Shown: positions 8,663 through 16,275 of the stretch, piece after piece
Numbering within the stretch: position 1 is the first letter of the stretch
Layout of the letters: each line of letters begins with the position of its first letter
Assembly: GCA_902472555.1 (NCBI GenBank)
Contig: CABROF010000015.1
Location: 1 to 34,899 of the forward strand
From: UMGS1851 sp900555605
GTDB taxonomy: Bacteria; Bacillota; Clostridia; UBA1212; UBA1255
Length of the DNA: 34,899 nucleotides
Direction of reading: 5' to 3'
Notes under the pieces: model-generated
Seen by the model: the letters and a program-made list of their open reading frames with translations, nothing else
Database searches by the model: none
What the model was told of the DNA's origin: nothing
Position numbers and translations under genes: made by a program

Positions 8663-9991
8663 CTACTGCTGAAATGCCATATTTCTGAACTGCATTCTTG
8701 TGGGTTCAAAGGAAAGCTTAATCGTCCCCGTCGATCCGTTTCGATGTTTTGCAACAATAACCTCCGCTACATTTTTAAATTCTGTTTCCGGATTATAATA
8801 GTCGTCACGGTACAAAAATATGACGATATCTGCATCCTGCTCAATGGCGCCGGATTCTCTCAGATCACTGAGCATGGGCCGCTTATCCCCACGCTGCTCT
8901 ACGCTTCGGCTCAGCTGAGAACCCACAATCACCGGTATATTCAATTCTCTCGCCATTACCTTTAACGACCGGGAGATATCAGAAACCTCCTGTACACGGT
9001 TGTCGTTTCTGCCGCCGCTCTGCATAAGCTGCAAATAGTCCACCACTACCAGCTTGATATCCTTTTCCAGCTTTAATTTCCGGCATTTGGCACGGATTGC
9101 GGAAATACTGATATCTGTGGAATCATCAAAATAAATTGGCGCATCTCCTAAAGACGGAAGCGCGGCAGCAAGCTTTTTCCAATCAGAATCCAAAAGCTCT
9201 CCGCTGCGCAGCTTTTCGTTTTCAACCTCTGATTCCGCGCTGAGCATACGGCTGACCAGCTGCTCCTTTGACATTTCTAAGTTGAACACCGCTACCGGAT
9301 AATTTTTTTTCACTGCCGCGTATTGTGCGATATTCAGCATAATCGCGGTTTTTCCCATCCCGGGCCTTGCCGCAATTAGTATCAGATCAGAATTATGCAG
9401 ACCGGAAAGCTTTTTATCTAAATCTACAAATCCGGTGGGAATCCCCGGCAGCCCTTTATGCATTGCCAATTCCGCAAGATTACTGTATACATCCGGAAGT
9501 ACATCTCCTATTTTGACATATGCCCTGCCGGAGCGATTCTGTGATACCTGAAAGATCGCTTTTTCAGCTGACTCAAGAATTCCGGACACATCCCCCTCCG
9601 GTTCATAGGCCATAGCGGAAATTTCCTGCGCGCATTTGATCAGACGGCGCTGAATAGATTTCTCCGCTACAATCGCGGCATATTGCTTTGCGTTTGCTGC
9701 CAGCGGCACCTCGTCTGCCAAAGAGGCTACATAGGGAATTCCGCCCACATTCTGCAGCTGTCCCGCAGCGGACAAGACTTCTGTGACCGTAACAATATCT
9801 ACGGGCTGATTTTTTCCGAACAGCTGCAGCATAGCGCTGAAAATTGCCGCATGATCCTTCCGGTAGAAATCCTCCGGCTTTATGATCTCAATCACTTCCA
9901 GCAGCATATCGGAATCTATCAGTACTGCGCCCAATACTGATTTTTCCGCATCTATATTATTCGGCGGTATTTTTCCTGTTTTGTTATCCAT
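8663..9991 (-). CDS. dnaB: Replicative DNA helicase DnaB
   Basis: 442 residues, full length. An N-terminal helical DnaB-N domain (about 8-110, beginning PPNNIDAEKSVLGAVL) that binds primase and loader is followed by a RecA-like core with Walker A ARPGMGKT (208-215), the H2 motif DYLQLM and the motif GSQLSRSVEQR. It is the ring helicase that unwinds DNA at the replication fork. It follows rplI by about 46 bases, the usual rplI-dnaB pairing of Bacillota (there with a gdpP-like gene upstream, as here). No intein or insertion is seen. Confidence 0.97.
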   Translation of the reverse strand: MDNKTGKIPPNNIDAEKSVLGAVLIDSDMLLEVIEIIKPEDFYRKDHAAIFSAMLQLFGKNQPVDIVTVTEVLSAAGQLQNVGGIPYVASLADEVPLAANAKQYAAIVAEKSIQRRLIKCAQEISAMAYEPEGDVSGILESAEKAIFQVSQNRSGRAYVKIGDVLPDVYSNLAELAMHKGLPGIPTGFVDLDKKLSGLHNSDLILIAARPGMGKTAIMLNIAQYAAVKKNYPVAVFNLEMSKEQLVSRMLSAESEVENEKLRSGELLDSDWKKLAAALPSLGDAPIYFDDSTDISISAIRAKCRKLKLEKDIKLVVVDYLQLMQSGGRNDNRVQEVSDISRSLKVMARELNIPVIVGSQLSRSVEQRGDKRPMLSDLRESGAIEQDADIVIFLYRDDYYNPETEFKNVAEVIVAKHRNGSTGTIKLSFEPTRMQFRNMAFQQ

Positions 9992-10037
9992 ATGTGTTCT
10001 TCCGTTGATAAACCGTAATCATGAATGACCGTTATCT

Positions 10038-10484
10038 CTATCCGGCTACAATCATAACCGTAAATTCCGCCGTCACACCGCTGTATATTTTCGCCTCAAT
10101 GGTATGCGCTCCGGTCGTTTTCAGCGGATCGCTCAATACAATTTTTTTCTTGTCCAACGCTACCCCGAGCTGTGAAGCCGCAGCATCTGCAATGTCCTTG
10201 CTTGCAATTGCGCCGAACAGCTTTCCGTTCTCCCCTGCTTTTGCGTGGATCGTAACCGTTTTTCCATTCAGTGCCGCAGCAGATGCTTTTGCCGCATCTA
10301 TTTCCCGCTGCTTCTTCGTCTCAGCAGCCTGCTGCTTATTCTTTACTTCATTCATATTTCCGGTCGTTGCTTCTACAGCAAGCCCCTTCGGAAGCAGGTA
10401 GTTTTTGGCATATCCATCGCTGACCGTAACGACGGAATCCTTTTTTCCCAGACTCTTTACATCCTGCTTCAAAATCACCTTCAT
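10038..10484 (-). CDS. rplI: 50S ribosomal protein L9
   Basis: 148 residues from the ATG at 10484: an N-terminal RNA-binding domain (MKVILKQDVKSLGKK, then GYAKNYLLPKGLA), a long charged helix rich in Lys/Gln/Ala, and the C-terminal domain ending EFTVMIVAG. A GTG at 10493 is also in frame but sits 1 base from the AGGAG, so the ATG (10 nt from it) is the better start. The AGGAG overlaps the gdpP stop codon, so the genes are coupled. L9 bridges ribosome subunits at the L1-stalk base and influences frame maintenance. Confidence 0.96.
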   Translation of the reverse strand: MKVILKQDVKSLGKKDSVVTVSDGYAKNYLLPKGLAVEATTGNMNEVKNKQQAAETKKQREIDAAKASAAALNGKTVTIHAKAGENGKLFGAIASKDIADAAASQLGVALDKKKIVLSDPLKTTGAHTIEAKIYSGVTAEFTVMIVAG

Positions 10485-10497
10485 GACACTCACACTC

Positions 10498-12513
10498 CTA
10501 ATTATTTAAATAATCCTCAATATTTTTAATTAACAGCTTTTCCGCATAATCCATAGACACGTCAGGCAGCGCCGCGCCGGCGGCAGTCAAATGTCCGCCG
10601 CCGCCCATCCGTTCCAGAATCACCTGGACATTGATCTCCCCTAAAGATCTGCCGCTGATGGCAATTCCGCCGCCATCCTCCGCAAGCACAAAGGACGCAT
10701 CGATTCCGGAAACGCCGAGCATTTGATCGGCAGATAAAGCAGCAATAAATTTCGGGTTTTTGATATGCGGCCCGCATTTTGCAATTGCAATATTTCCGGC
10801 AACGATTCGAGAAGATCCCGTTACTTCACAAACCTTCGAAAAGGTCGCATAGTCCGGCTGAAAATATTGACGGACAGAAATCGTATCCACACCCTGCCCG
10901 CGCAGAAAAGAAGCCGCCTCAAAAGTTCTGATCCCGGTCTTAAAAGTAAAATTCTTCGTATCAACTAAAATACCAGCATATAAAGCCTCCGCCTCTACGG
11001 TAGGAATCGATAGATTCGGTTTAAAATAAGTCAATATTTCTATCAGCAGCTCGCTTGTGGAAGAGGCATAGGTTTCTGAATAATCCAAAACTGTATCCCG
11101 GATATAATCCGCCCCACGGCGGTGGTGATCAATCACAGCAATTCGTGCCGCATAATCCAATACCTTCGGACTTTCCGTCAATCCCTGCCGATACGTATCC
11201 ACCACAACCACCAGAGTATTGTCATCAATCAGATTCAGCGCATAGCTGGTATTAATAAAAACGTCTTCATATTCGCTCATGGAATTCAACTTATTCATCA
11301 TGGCATGGATAGACTGATTCTCATTATTCAGAATAATATTTGCTTTCTTATGGATCAGGCACGCGGCACGATAAACAGCTAAGCAGGACCCAAGGGCATC
11401 CATATCACAGTTGCTGTGTCCCATAATCAAAACACGGGAACTTTTATCCAACTCTTCCTTCAGCAGATTGGAAATGACCCGCGCCTTCACCTTTGTACGG
11501 CGTTCCATTTCAATATTGCTTCCGCCGTAATAGGTATCCTTTCCCCCGATTCGGATAATCGCCTGATCTCCGCCTCGGCTCAGAGCTAAATCCACAGCAG
11601 CCGCGGCATTTTTATAATTTTCCTGAACAGATGCTCCGTGGGCAGAAATGCCGATACTTAACGTAACCGGTATTTTATTGCCGGCTGCAATTTTTTTTGC
11701 TGAATCCAATACCGTAAATTTATTTTTTTCCAGATCCTTTAGATATTTATCTTCAATCAACAGCAGATAGCGGTCCCTGACCATCTTACGCACGACGGCA
11801 TTATGATCCGCAAGCCACTTTTCAAAAATTTTTCCGAGTTCTACTGTAATCTGGTTGATCACAGCCTCCCCGCTGGACTGATAAATCTCTTCATAGCTGT
11901 CAATTACAAGTTCACCTACGGCAACACGCTGTTCCTGATATCGTTCCTGCAATCTGACAAAATCAGTCACCTCAACAAAGCAGAGCATGACAGACAGCAA
12001 GTCTTCTTTTCCCCGCTTTTCAGCATTGATGATATGATAATAGACATGAAAGGTTCTGTCTTCTATTTCCGCTTCAAAAAACAGATCCGGCTCATCCGCC
12101 GCCAGCCTGCCCTTCACACGCAGAAAAAAAATCTCTTTTATTGTGGGCTTAATCAGCCTTTTATCCGAAAAGATCAGTTCAAAATTTTTATTATACCAAA
12201 GCACGTTGCCCTTTTCCGTAAGAAATAACAACGGCAGCTGAAAATCGCCTACATTTCCTTCTCGAAATCCATTTGATTTTGCATTCCGGTAAAAGGCCAG
12301 ATTCTTAATATTCCTTACGGCAGCTTTCTTTTTTAATACTGAGACAGCAACATTTATCCCGATTATTAAAATTAAAATCACCAGTAACGCTGTCAGATTC
12401 AGATATCGTTTCCGCTCAATCAGATCGTATGCCCAAAACGTCAGGACCATCAAGGAAAAGATGAAGTTCACGATACTCATATTTATTTTTGCTATGAATC
12501 GAAATAGTCTCAT
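10498..12513 (-). CDS. gdpP: GdpP-type cyclic-di-AMP phosphodiesterase
   Basis: 671 residues with the full GdpP/YybT layout. Two N-terminal membrane helices (about 13-30 and 40-60) are followed by a PAS-like domain (about 85-185), a degenerate GGDEF domain (about 195-330, no GGDEF signature), then a DHH domain with GHSNCDMDA (365-373), VVDTYRQG (D439) and the name motif DHH (462-464), and a DHHA1 domain with GGGGH. These metal ligands predict an active hydrolase turning c-di-AMP into pApA, thereby controlling potassium/osmotic and cell-wall homeostasis. It is separated from upstream rpsR by a terminator, so it should have its own promoter, which I could not place. GGAGG is 12 nt before the ATG. 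Confidence 0.95.
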   Translation of the reverse strand: MRLFRFIAKINMSIVNFIFSLMVLTFWAYDLIERKRYLNLTALLVILILIIGINVAVSVLKKKAAVRNIKNLAFYRNAKSNGFREGNVGDFQLPLLFLTEKGNVLWYNKNFELIFSDKRLIKPTIKEIFFLRVKGRLAADEPDLFFEAEIEDRTFHVYYHIINAEKRGKEDLLSVMLCFVEVTDFVRLQERYQEQRVAVGELVIDSYEEIYQSSGEAVINQITVELGKIFEKWLADHNAVVRKMVRDRYLLLIEDKYLKDLEKNKFTVLDSAKKIAAGNKIPVTLSIGISAHGASVQENYKNAAAAVDLALSRGGDQAIIRIGGKDTYYGGSNIEMERRTKVKARVISNLLKEELDKSSRVLIMGHSNCDMDALGSCLAVYRAACLIHKKANIILNNENQSIHAMMNKLNSMSEYEDVFINTSYALNLIDDNTLVVVVDTYRQGLTESPKVLDYAARIAVIDHHRRGADYIRDTVLDYSETYASSTSELLIEILTYFKPNLSIPTVEAEALYAGILVDTKNFTFKTGIRTFEAASFLRGQGVDTISVRQYFQPDYATFSKVCEVTGSSRIVAGNIAIAKCGPHIKNPKFIAALSADQMLGVSGIDASFVLAEDGGGIAISGRSLGEINVQVILERMGGGGHLTAAGAALPDVSMDYAEKLLIKNIEDYLNN

Positions 12514-12581
12514 ATAAAATCTGATCCTCCGAAAGCGTCCTGCAGAGATTTAGAGATTTCATGAAAGATAAAGTTTCATAC

Positions 12582-12628
12582 GAAAAACAAAAATGGTGCA
12601 GCCGGCGAAAAACGCAGGCAGCACCATT
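12582..12628 (-). terminator. Rho-independent terminator after rpsR
   Basis: On the minus strand a long hairpin whose outer arms are AATGGTGC and GCACCATT (12592-12599 with 12621-12628). The stem continues inward with two mismatches around a TTTTT loop, and the hairpin is followed by a T-rich tract (12582-12591). It ends the rpsF-ssb-rpsR transcript before gdpP. Confidence 0.85.
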
Positions 12629-12643
12629 CCTTTTCCAATCGGA

Positions 12644-12937
12644 TTAATCCGCTGAGAAAGGCATCAAGGCAACATGTCTTGCACGTTTGACTGCAATCGT
12701 CAATTGCCGCTGGTGCTTTGCACAATTCCCGGAAATTCTTCTCGGAAGGATCTTTCCTCTTTCTGAGACAAACTTTCTCAGTTTGTTGATTTCCTTATAA
12801 TCAATGGACTGCGCTTTCTCTACACAGAACGGACAAACCTTTTTTCTGCTTCTTCTTTGTCTCATTCCGCCTTTGCCTTCGCCTTTATCATATCCGTCTT
12901 TTCCGGATTTTTCTTTTTTTGCATAGGGCATAATCAC
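12644..12937 (-). CDS. rpsR: 30S ribosomal protein S18
   Basis: About 95-97 residues. A basic, glycine-rich N-terminus is followed by the conserved S18 core with CPFC, IDYKEINKLRKFVSERGKI and RRISGNCAKHQR. The CPFC plus C/H pattern is that of the zinc-binding (C+) S18 paralogue rather than the zinc-free form. S18 binds as a heterodimer with S6 in the 30S platform. The start may be GTG at 12937 (5 nt after GGAGG) or the ATG two codons later (11 nt). Third gene of the rpsF-ssb-rpsR operon, followed by a strong terminator. Confidence 0.95.
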   Translation of the reverse strand: MIMPYAKKEKSGKDGYDKGEGKGGMRQRRSRKKVCPFCVEKAQSIDYKEINKLRKFVSERGKILPRRISGNCAKHQRQLTIAVKRARHVALMPFSAD

Positions 12938-12975
12938 TTACGCCTCCTTTCCGTTCATTTCAAATAGCCTCCGAC

Positions 12976-13455
12976 TCAAAACGGTACATCGTCATCGTCT
13001 TCATCCAACGCATAATAGCCGTCCGGAGAGGATGCCTGGGAATAAGGTTCTATTGAAGAGGCCGTCCCCGACTTTTCTCCGGTCCGCTCTCCTCCGTAAG
13101 CCGGCGGCGGTACCAACCCCATCTGTGATGCGTCCTGCCGTTTGCTTTCACAAAACTCAACTTCGTCCGCAACAACTTCCGTCGCATAATGACGTTTGCC
13201 TTCCGCATCCTCCCAAGAGCGCACCTGAATGGAACCGACAACAGCAATTCTGCTGCCTTTTGTAAAATACTTATTTACAAATTCACCGGTCGAACGCCAT
13301 GCGATAACGGGAATGAAATCTGCCTGCGGCTGATTCTCCGATTTATATCTTCTGTCTACCGCTACCGTAAATTGGCATACCGCCGTATTGTTGTTCGCAG
13401 TATATCGAAGCTCCGGATCCCGTGCAAGTCTGCCGATCAAAACAACCTTATTCAT
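12976..13455 (-). CDS. ssb: Single-stranded DNA-binding protein
   Basis: About 159 residues from ATG 13455. The N-terminal OB fold begins MNKVVLIGRLARDPELRYT and includes NKYFTKGSRIAVVGSIQVRSW. It is followed by a disordered Gly/Ser/Pro region and the acidic tip EDDDDVPF that recruits replication and repair partners. A GTG at 13464 directly follows the rpsF stop and is in frame (162 residues). AGGTGA 5-6 nt before the ATG makes the ATG slightly better. It sits between rpsF and rpsR as in most Bacillota. It coats ssDNA during replication. Confidence 0.96.
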   Translation of the reverse strand: MNKVVLIGRLARDPELRYTANNNTAVCQFTVAVDRRYKSENQPQADFIPVIAWRSTGEFVNKYFTKGSRIAVVGSIQVRSWEDAEGKRHYATEVVADEVEFCESKRQDASQMGLVPPPAYGGERTGEKSGTASSIEPYSQASSPDGYYALDEDDDDVPF

Positions 13456-13464
13456 TTTTTTCAC

Positions 13465-13749
13465 CTAACCTTCTCTTCTCAATACAAGATATCTCAAAAT
13501 ACCTTCCGTAATTTTGAAAACCCTTTCCAGTTCAGCTGGGAACTGCGGATCCGCTTCAAAGGTCGCAAGCACATAATATCCTTCATTGTAATCTTGTATG
13601 GGATACGCAAGACGTCTTTTGCCCCACTCGGCAAAGGTCTCAACCGTACCTGCCGATTCAAGCATGGACTTAAACTTCTCAACAACAGACTTAATTCCTT
13701 CTTCACCCAGATCCGGGTTCACGATAAACATCACTTCATATTTGTTCAT
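13465..13749 (-). CDS. rpsF: 30S ribosomal protein S6
   Basis: 94 residues beginning MNKYEVMFIVNPDLGEEG, with the S6 signature region WGKRRLAYPIQDYNEGYYVLATF. The start at 13749 is set by GGAGG 10 nt upstream; an upstream in-frame start at 13788 would place that Shine-Dalgarno inside the gene and is unlikely. S6 partners S18 on 16S rRNA. First gene of the rpsF-ssb-rpsR operon, with a well-defined promoter about 135 nt upstream and a structured leader that may serve autoregulation by the S6:S18 complex. Confidence 0.96.
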   Translation of the reverse strand: MNKYEVMFIVNPDLGEEGIKSVVEKFKSMLESAGTVETFAEWGKRRLAYPIQDYNEGYYVLATFEADPQFPAELERVFKITEGILRYLVLRREG

Positions 13750-13768
13750 ACTGAATTCACCTCCTTTT

Positions 13769-13798
13769 GGACTAAACGGTCCTGCCAAAAAGGCAGAA
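13769..13798 (-). promoter_or_regulatory. Structured rpsF leader, candidate S6:S18 autoregulatory element
   Basis: In the leader of rpsF the minus strand can form a stem with arms TTCTGCC and GGCAGGA around TTTTT (13780-13798), or alternatively a GGAC/GTCC hairpin with CCG in its loop region (13769-13782). The two share bases and so exclude each other. Many bacteria have an rpsF leader bound by S6:S18 through a CCG. Assignment here rests on position, the CCG and foldability only. Confidence 0.35.
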
Positions 13799-13880
13799 CA
13801 AGGAATTACGGAAAAGTATTATATCACCTCCGGCAGTTTTGCACAAGCCCTGTTTCTCTCTTATTTACAGTTATATTTTG

Positions 13881-13909
13881 ATTATGCCGGCTTATCTGCG
13901 GGATGTCAA
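13881..13909 (-). promoter_or_regulatory. Sigma-A promoter of rpsF-ssb-rpsR
   Basis: Perfect -35 TTGACA (13904-13909), 17-nt spacer, -10 CATAAT (13881-13886), reading toward rpsF. The -35 overlaps the last codons of the upstream amidase-like gene. Confidence 0.85.
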
Positions 13910-14461
13910 CTTTTTATGTTCAGAAAATCTGTCTGATGGTTCCCAGGCTCTGACTCCGAGAATATGAATGCAGCGCAGCGAAAAAGCAGTCTCGCAGGGA
14001 TCTATAAAGGCAGGCCGAACTGCAAGCGTATGACCGCATATAAATATCTTTTCACCGTTATCATTGGCCGTTACGAGCATGGTATCATACGGATCCTGCG
14101 GCGTATCCCGAATTTGGAGGATATCTCCGGGGGCTGCGCACGCCGGCGGGAGAATGCACCCATAAGGGCCCTCCCCTTTATTTTGAATGAAAAATTCATA
14201 TAAGTATTGTGCCCCAGACCAGGCCGCGCTGCGGCAGGCCGTACTCATATAATACCATCCTGATACCTTTGTATAATTCATAACACCGCTGCCTGCATAA
14301 ATACACTGGGATACAAAGCTGGTATCATCGCCGCATAATACGTCAAAATTAAAATATTCCGGATTACGTCCGTCTTTCCAGCGCAATGCATACGCAACTG
14401 CGGCTTCCCTTTCATATTTTTTTAAAAATAATTTGTTTTTCAGCATGTGCCGCACCCGCAT
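13892..14461 (-). CDS. Amidase_6-domain protein lacking catalytic Cys and His
   Basis: About 184-189 residues. It matches the layout of the Amidase_6 (PF12671) cysteine-peptidase-like domain: YEREAAVAYALRWKDGRNP, then a GDxTxFVSQCIYAG block, WYY, a Trp-rich segment and GDILQI. Family members normally carry GGDCTNFVSQ and a His in a DHSxIVT stretch. Here these read CGDDTSFVSQ (Asp46 for the nucleophile, numbering from 14461) and PYDTMLVT (Asp126 for His). The later conserved His (GHTLAVRP, H144) is kept. There is no signal peptide. The start is uncertain (ATG 14461 or 14446, both weakly preceded); the longer ORF from 14521 begins inside a hairpin and is unlikely. It is probably a non-catalytic binding protein; the role is unknown. 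Confidence 0.7.
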   Translation of the reverse strand: MRVRHMLKNKLFLKKYEREAAVAYALRWKDGRNPEYFNFDVLCGDDTSFVSQCIYAGSGVMNYTKVSGWYYMSTACRSAAWSGAQYLYEFFIQNKGEGPYGCILPPACAAPGDILQIRDTPQDPYDTMLVTANDNGEKIFICGHTLAVRPAFIDPCETAFSLRCIHILGVRAWEPSDRFSEHKKLTSRR

Positions 14462-14490
14462 ATGAATGTTTCTATGATTGCATAATATGC

Positions 14491-14535
14491 GCCGGCCCGT
14501 TTGAAATGCTACTTGGGGCATTCAAACGGGCCGGC
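14491..14535 (-). repeat. Strong GC-rich inverted repeat
   Basis: Perfect 15-bp arms (14491-14505 and 14521-14535, starting GCCGGCCCG), extended by a bulged A and 3 more pairs, closing an 8-nt loop. It lies between the TIM-barrel gene and the amidase-like gene. Without a T-run on either side it is not a standard intrinsic terminator; it could be a transcription attenuator, an mRNA stabiliser or a rho-dependent barrier. Confidence 0.75.
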
Positions 14536-14586
14536 AGAACCGCTGTGTACGGCAAAACGCCACGCTTCTTTTATTGTGATAAAATG

Positions 14587-15348
14587 TTAATGGAATCCTT
14601 TTGCAGATAAGAAACGGTAACTGCGTTCCAGTTCTGAAATCGGATCGTCTGCAAAGTCCGAATCCTGTTCTACCATTGCATAGGGAATACCTGCTTCGGC
14701 AGCATTGGAAAGAATGGCATCCCAATTCAAATTTCCGCTGCCGATAGGCGCAAATTTCTGTTTCCAGGATTGAATCGCAAAATCCTTCAGATGCAGGATC
14801 TTGATTCGCTTTCCTAACCGTTTAACATAATCTTCCGGAGAGCAACCGCCGTGCTGCACCCAAAAGGTATCTAAAATGAAATAAAACAGTTCTGGATCGC
14901 TTTCCTCTATCATGATATCAAACCAGGTTTTGTCCCCGCTCTTTTCAAACTCAAAGGAATGATTGTGATAGTGAAACGTCATGCCATGATCTTTTAAAAT
15001 TTTTGCAACCTCGCTGTAATCATGAATAAACTGCAGAACGCCTTCTTCCGATGAACGGTATTTCTCAGGCATAGCACCGATTCCGATACAATCGCAACCG
15101 TATATTCTATGCTCCTCAATCACCGCCAGGGGATCATTCAGAAGACGGTCGGGACTGGTATGCGTAACCGCAATCTTAAGCCCCAGTGCATCACATGCGG
15201 CTCTGACATCTGCCGCCGGAATCGGTCCGATTCCAGAAATCTGAACAGAAGTATAACCGAACTCTTTTAAGCGCGCTAAAGTTTCCGTGAGTCCCGTGAG
15301 ATCTTTACAATAATCTCTCACAGTATACAGCTGTGCACCAATGATCAT
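14587..15348 (-). CDS. Sugar phosphate isomerase/epimerase (xylose isomerase-like TIM barrel)
   Basis: 253 residues of the AP_endonuc_2 / xylose isomerase-like TIM-barrel family: MIIGAQLYTVRD at the start, FGYTSVQISGIG, YHNHSFEF (126-134), LDTFWVQHGG, HLKD (186-189) and MVEQD near 225-229. These His/Glu/Asp residues form the divalent-metal site in relatives. Members isomerise or epimerise sugars or inositol derivatives; the substrate cannot be read from sequence. AGGAG precedes the ATG. It is the third of four same-strand genes from ytxH to the amidase-like gene, but the functional connection is unclear. A distant TIM-barrel relative is encoded at 23445. Confidence 0.85.
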   Translation of the reverse strand: MIIGAQLYTVRDYCKDLTGLTETLARLKEFGYTSVQISGIGPIPAADVRAACDALGLKIAVTHTSPDRLLNDPLAVIEEHRIYGCDCIGIGAMPEKYRSSEEGVLQFIHDYSEVAKILKDHGMTFHYHNHSFEFEKSGDKTWFDIMIEESDPELFYFILDTFWVQHGGCSPEDYVKRLGKRIKILHLKDFAIQSWKQKFAPIGSGNLNWDAILSNAAEAGIPYAMVEQDSDFADDPISELERSYRFLSAKGFH

Positions 15349-15380
15349 TCTAAAATCACTCCTGCCTGTAAATAAAATTT

Positions 15381-15773
15381 TTATTTATTTTCATTGAATT
15401 CCCTTACAACCTGAATGACGCTGACCACTGCGCCGGCAATAGAAGCGATGACGCCTGTAGGACCGTCAGGCGATACAAAGCTGTCAACAACATCCCCCAC
15501 ATCAGTCACAACATCGCTTACAACATCCGTAACTTCCTTGACATTTTTTATTGTGCCATCGGTATTTTCCGCAATAGAGGGCAATTTTTTGACAGTAGCC
15601 GTAATCGCCTCTTCATTATCCTTCAATATTTTGTTTACTGTCTTCAGTGATTTGGCAACCCGGCACAAAACAATAATCAAAAAAACAACCGCGATAAGGC
15701 CGGCCAATATCAGCAGACCGATCAGCAAATCCTGCAGCGTAAACGATATTTCTGTATTTAACGCTAATAACAT
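15381..15773 (-). CDS. DUF948/YtxG-like membrane-anchored protein
   Basis: 130 residues from the ATG at 15773, fixed by GGGAGG 7 nt upstream (the longer frame from 15815 lacks a site). One N-terminal transmembrane helix (LLIGLLILAGLIAVVFLIIVL) is followed by a cytoplasmic amphipathic segment with regularly spaced Val/Asp (VTDVVSDVVTDVGDVV), then a Gly/Ala patch and a charged end. This is the design of DUF948 proteins such as Bacillus YtxG. Its neighbour upstream is a YtxH-domain protein, reproducing the ytxG/ytxH pairing seen in Bacillus general-stress operons (order reversed here). Exact function unknown; stress or envelope role is inference. Confidence 0.6.
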   Translation of the reverse strand: MLLALNTEISFTLQDLLIGLLILAGLIAVVFLIIVLCRVAKSLKTVNKILKDNEEAITATVKKLPSIAENTDGTIKNVKEVTDVVSDVVTDVGDVVDSFVSPDGPTGVIASIAGAVVSVIQVVREFNENK

Positions 15774-15796
15774 ATGTATTCCTCCCATACAAGAAT

Positions 15797-15839
15797 GCCC
15801 CGGCAGTGCGTTCAAGGCATAGCATTACACTGCCCGGGC
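15797..15839 (-). repeat. Inverted repeat between the ytxH-like and ytxG-like genes
   Basis: 12-nt arms GCCCCGGCAGTG (15797-15808) and CACTGCCCGGGC (15828-15839), one mismatch, 19-nt loop. The T-run (GTTTTT) lies on the plus-strand side, so as an intrinsic terminator it would act on plus-strand transcripts. On the minus strand it may attenuate between the two genes. Confidence 0.55.
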
Positions 15840-15866
15840 GTTTTTCATGGATCTTATGATTTTTGC

Positions 15867-16196
15867 TTATTCTGCAGAATCCGTACAGTCACAGCAACAT
15901 TCGCAATCACAGTCCGTCTCGCCATTCTCTGACTTTTTCTTCATGGAATCAATCTTTGTCTTAATGGTTTGGACTGCACTGCTGGTCTTTTCTTTAACCT
16001 TTCCTGCTATTTCAGCACTCTTATCTTTTATATCCTGGCGGGTTTCTTTCCCTGATTTCGGTGCCAGCAACAATCCTGCGGCAGCACCAATCGCCGCACC
16101 GGCCACAATTCCGGCAATGAGACCGGTCGCAGCTTTCTTTTTAGCACATCTGCGCGCCTTGCTCGTTGTAGTAAGCGGTAAATTCGGAAAATTCAT
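15867..16196 (-). CDS. YtxH-domain protein with a cysteine-rich tail
   Basis: 109 residues. A basic N-terminus (residues 13-21) precedes the YtxH (PF12732) core: a Gly/Ala-rich membrane-type helix GLIAGIVAGAAIGAAAGLL (25-43), the family block LLAPKSGKETR (43-53) and an amphipathic Lys-rich helix. The C-terminus ends in an unusual cluster of six cysteines within nine residues (C96, C98, C100-102, C104; CDCECCCDC), interspersed with Asp/Glu, suggesting metal binding. YtxH proteins are small general-stress-linked membrane proteins of unknown mechanism. A promoter at 16234-16261 drives it, and GGGAG lies about 10 nt before the ATG. Confidence 0.85.
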   Translation of the reverse strand: MNFPNLPLTTTSKARRCAKKKAATGLIAGIVAGAAIGAAAGLLLAPKSGKETRQDIKDKSAEIAGKVKEKTSSAVQTIKTKIDSMKKKSENGETDCDCECCCDCTDSAE

Positions 16197-16233
16197 TTTT
16201 CTCAGTCTCCCTTCAATGTTCGATATTGTTACA

Positions 16234-16261
16234 AGTATAGCACAACAATCATAAAATGCAA
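16234..16261 (-). promoter_or_regulatory. Promoter of the ytxH-like gene
   Basis: -35 TTGCAT (16256-16261), 16-nt spacer, -10 TATACT (16234-16239), reading toward the ytxH-like start at 16196. Confidence 0.65.
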
Positions 16262-16275
16262 CTTATTTATACATT

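Noticed and set aside
14461..14521. Upstream start (14521) for the amidase-like gene
   Set aside because: The ATG lies inside a strong hairpin and the encoded residues do not fit the family; a start at 14461 or 14446 is more plausible.
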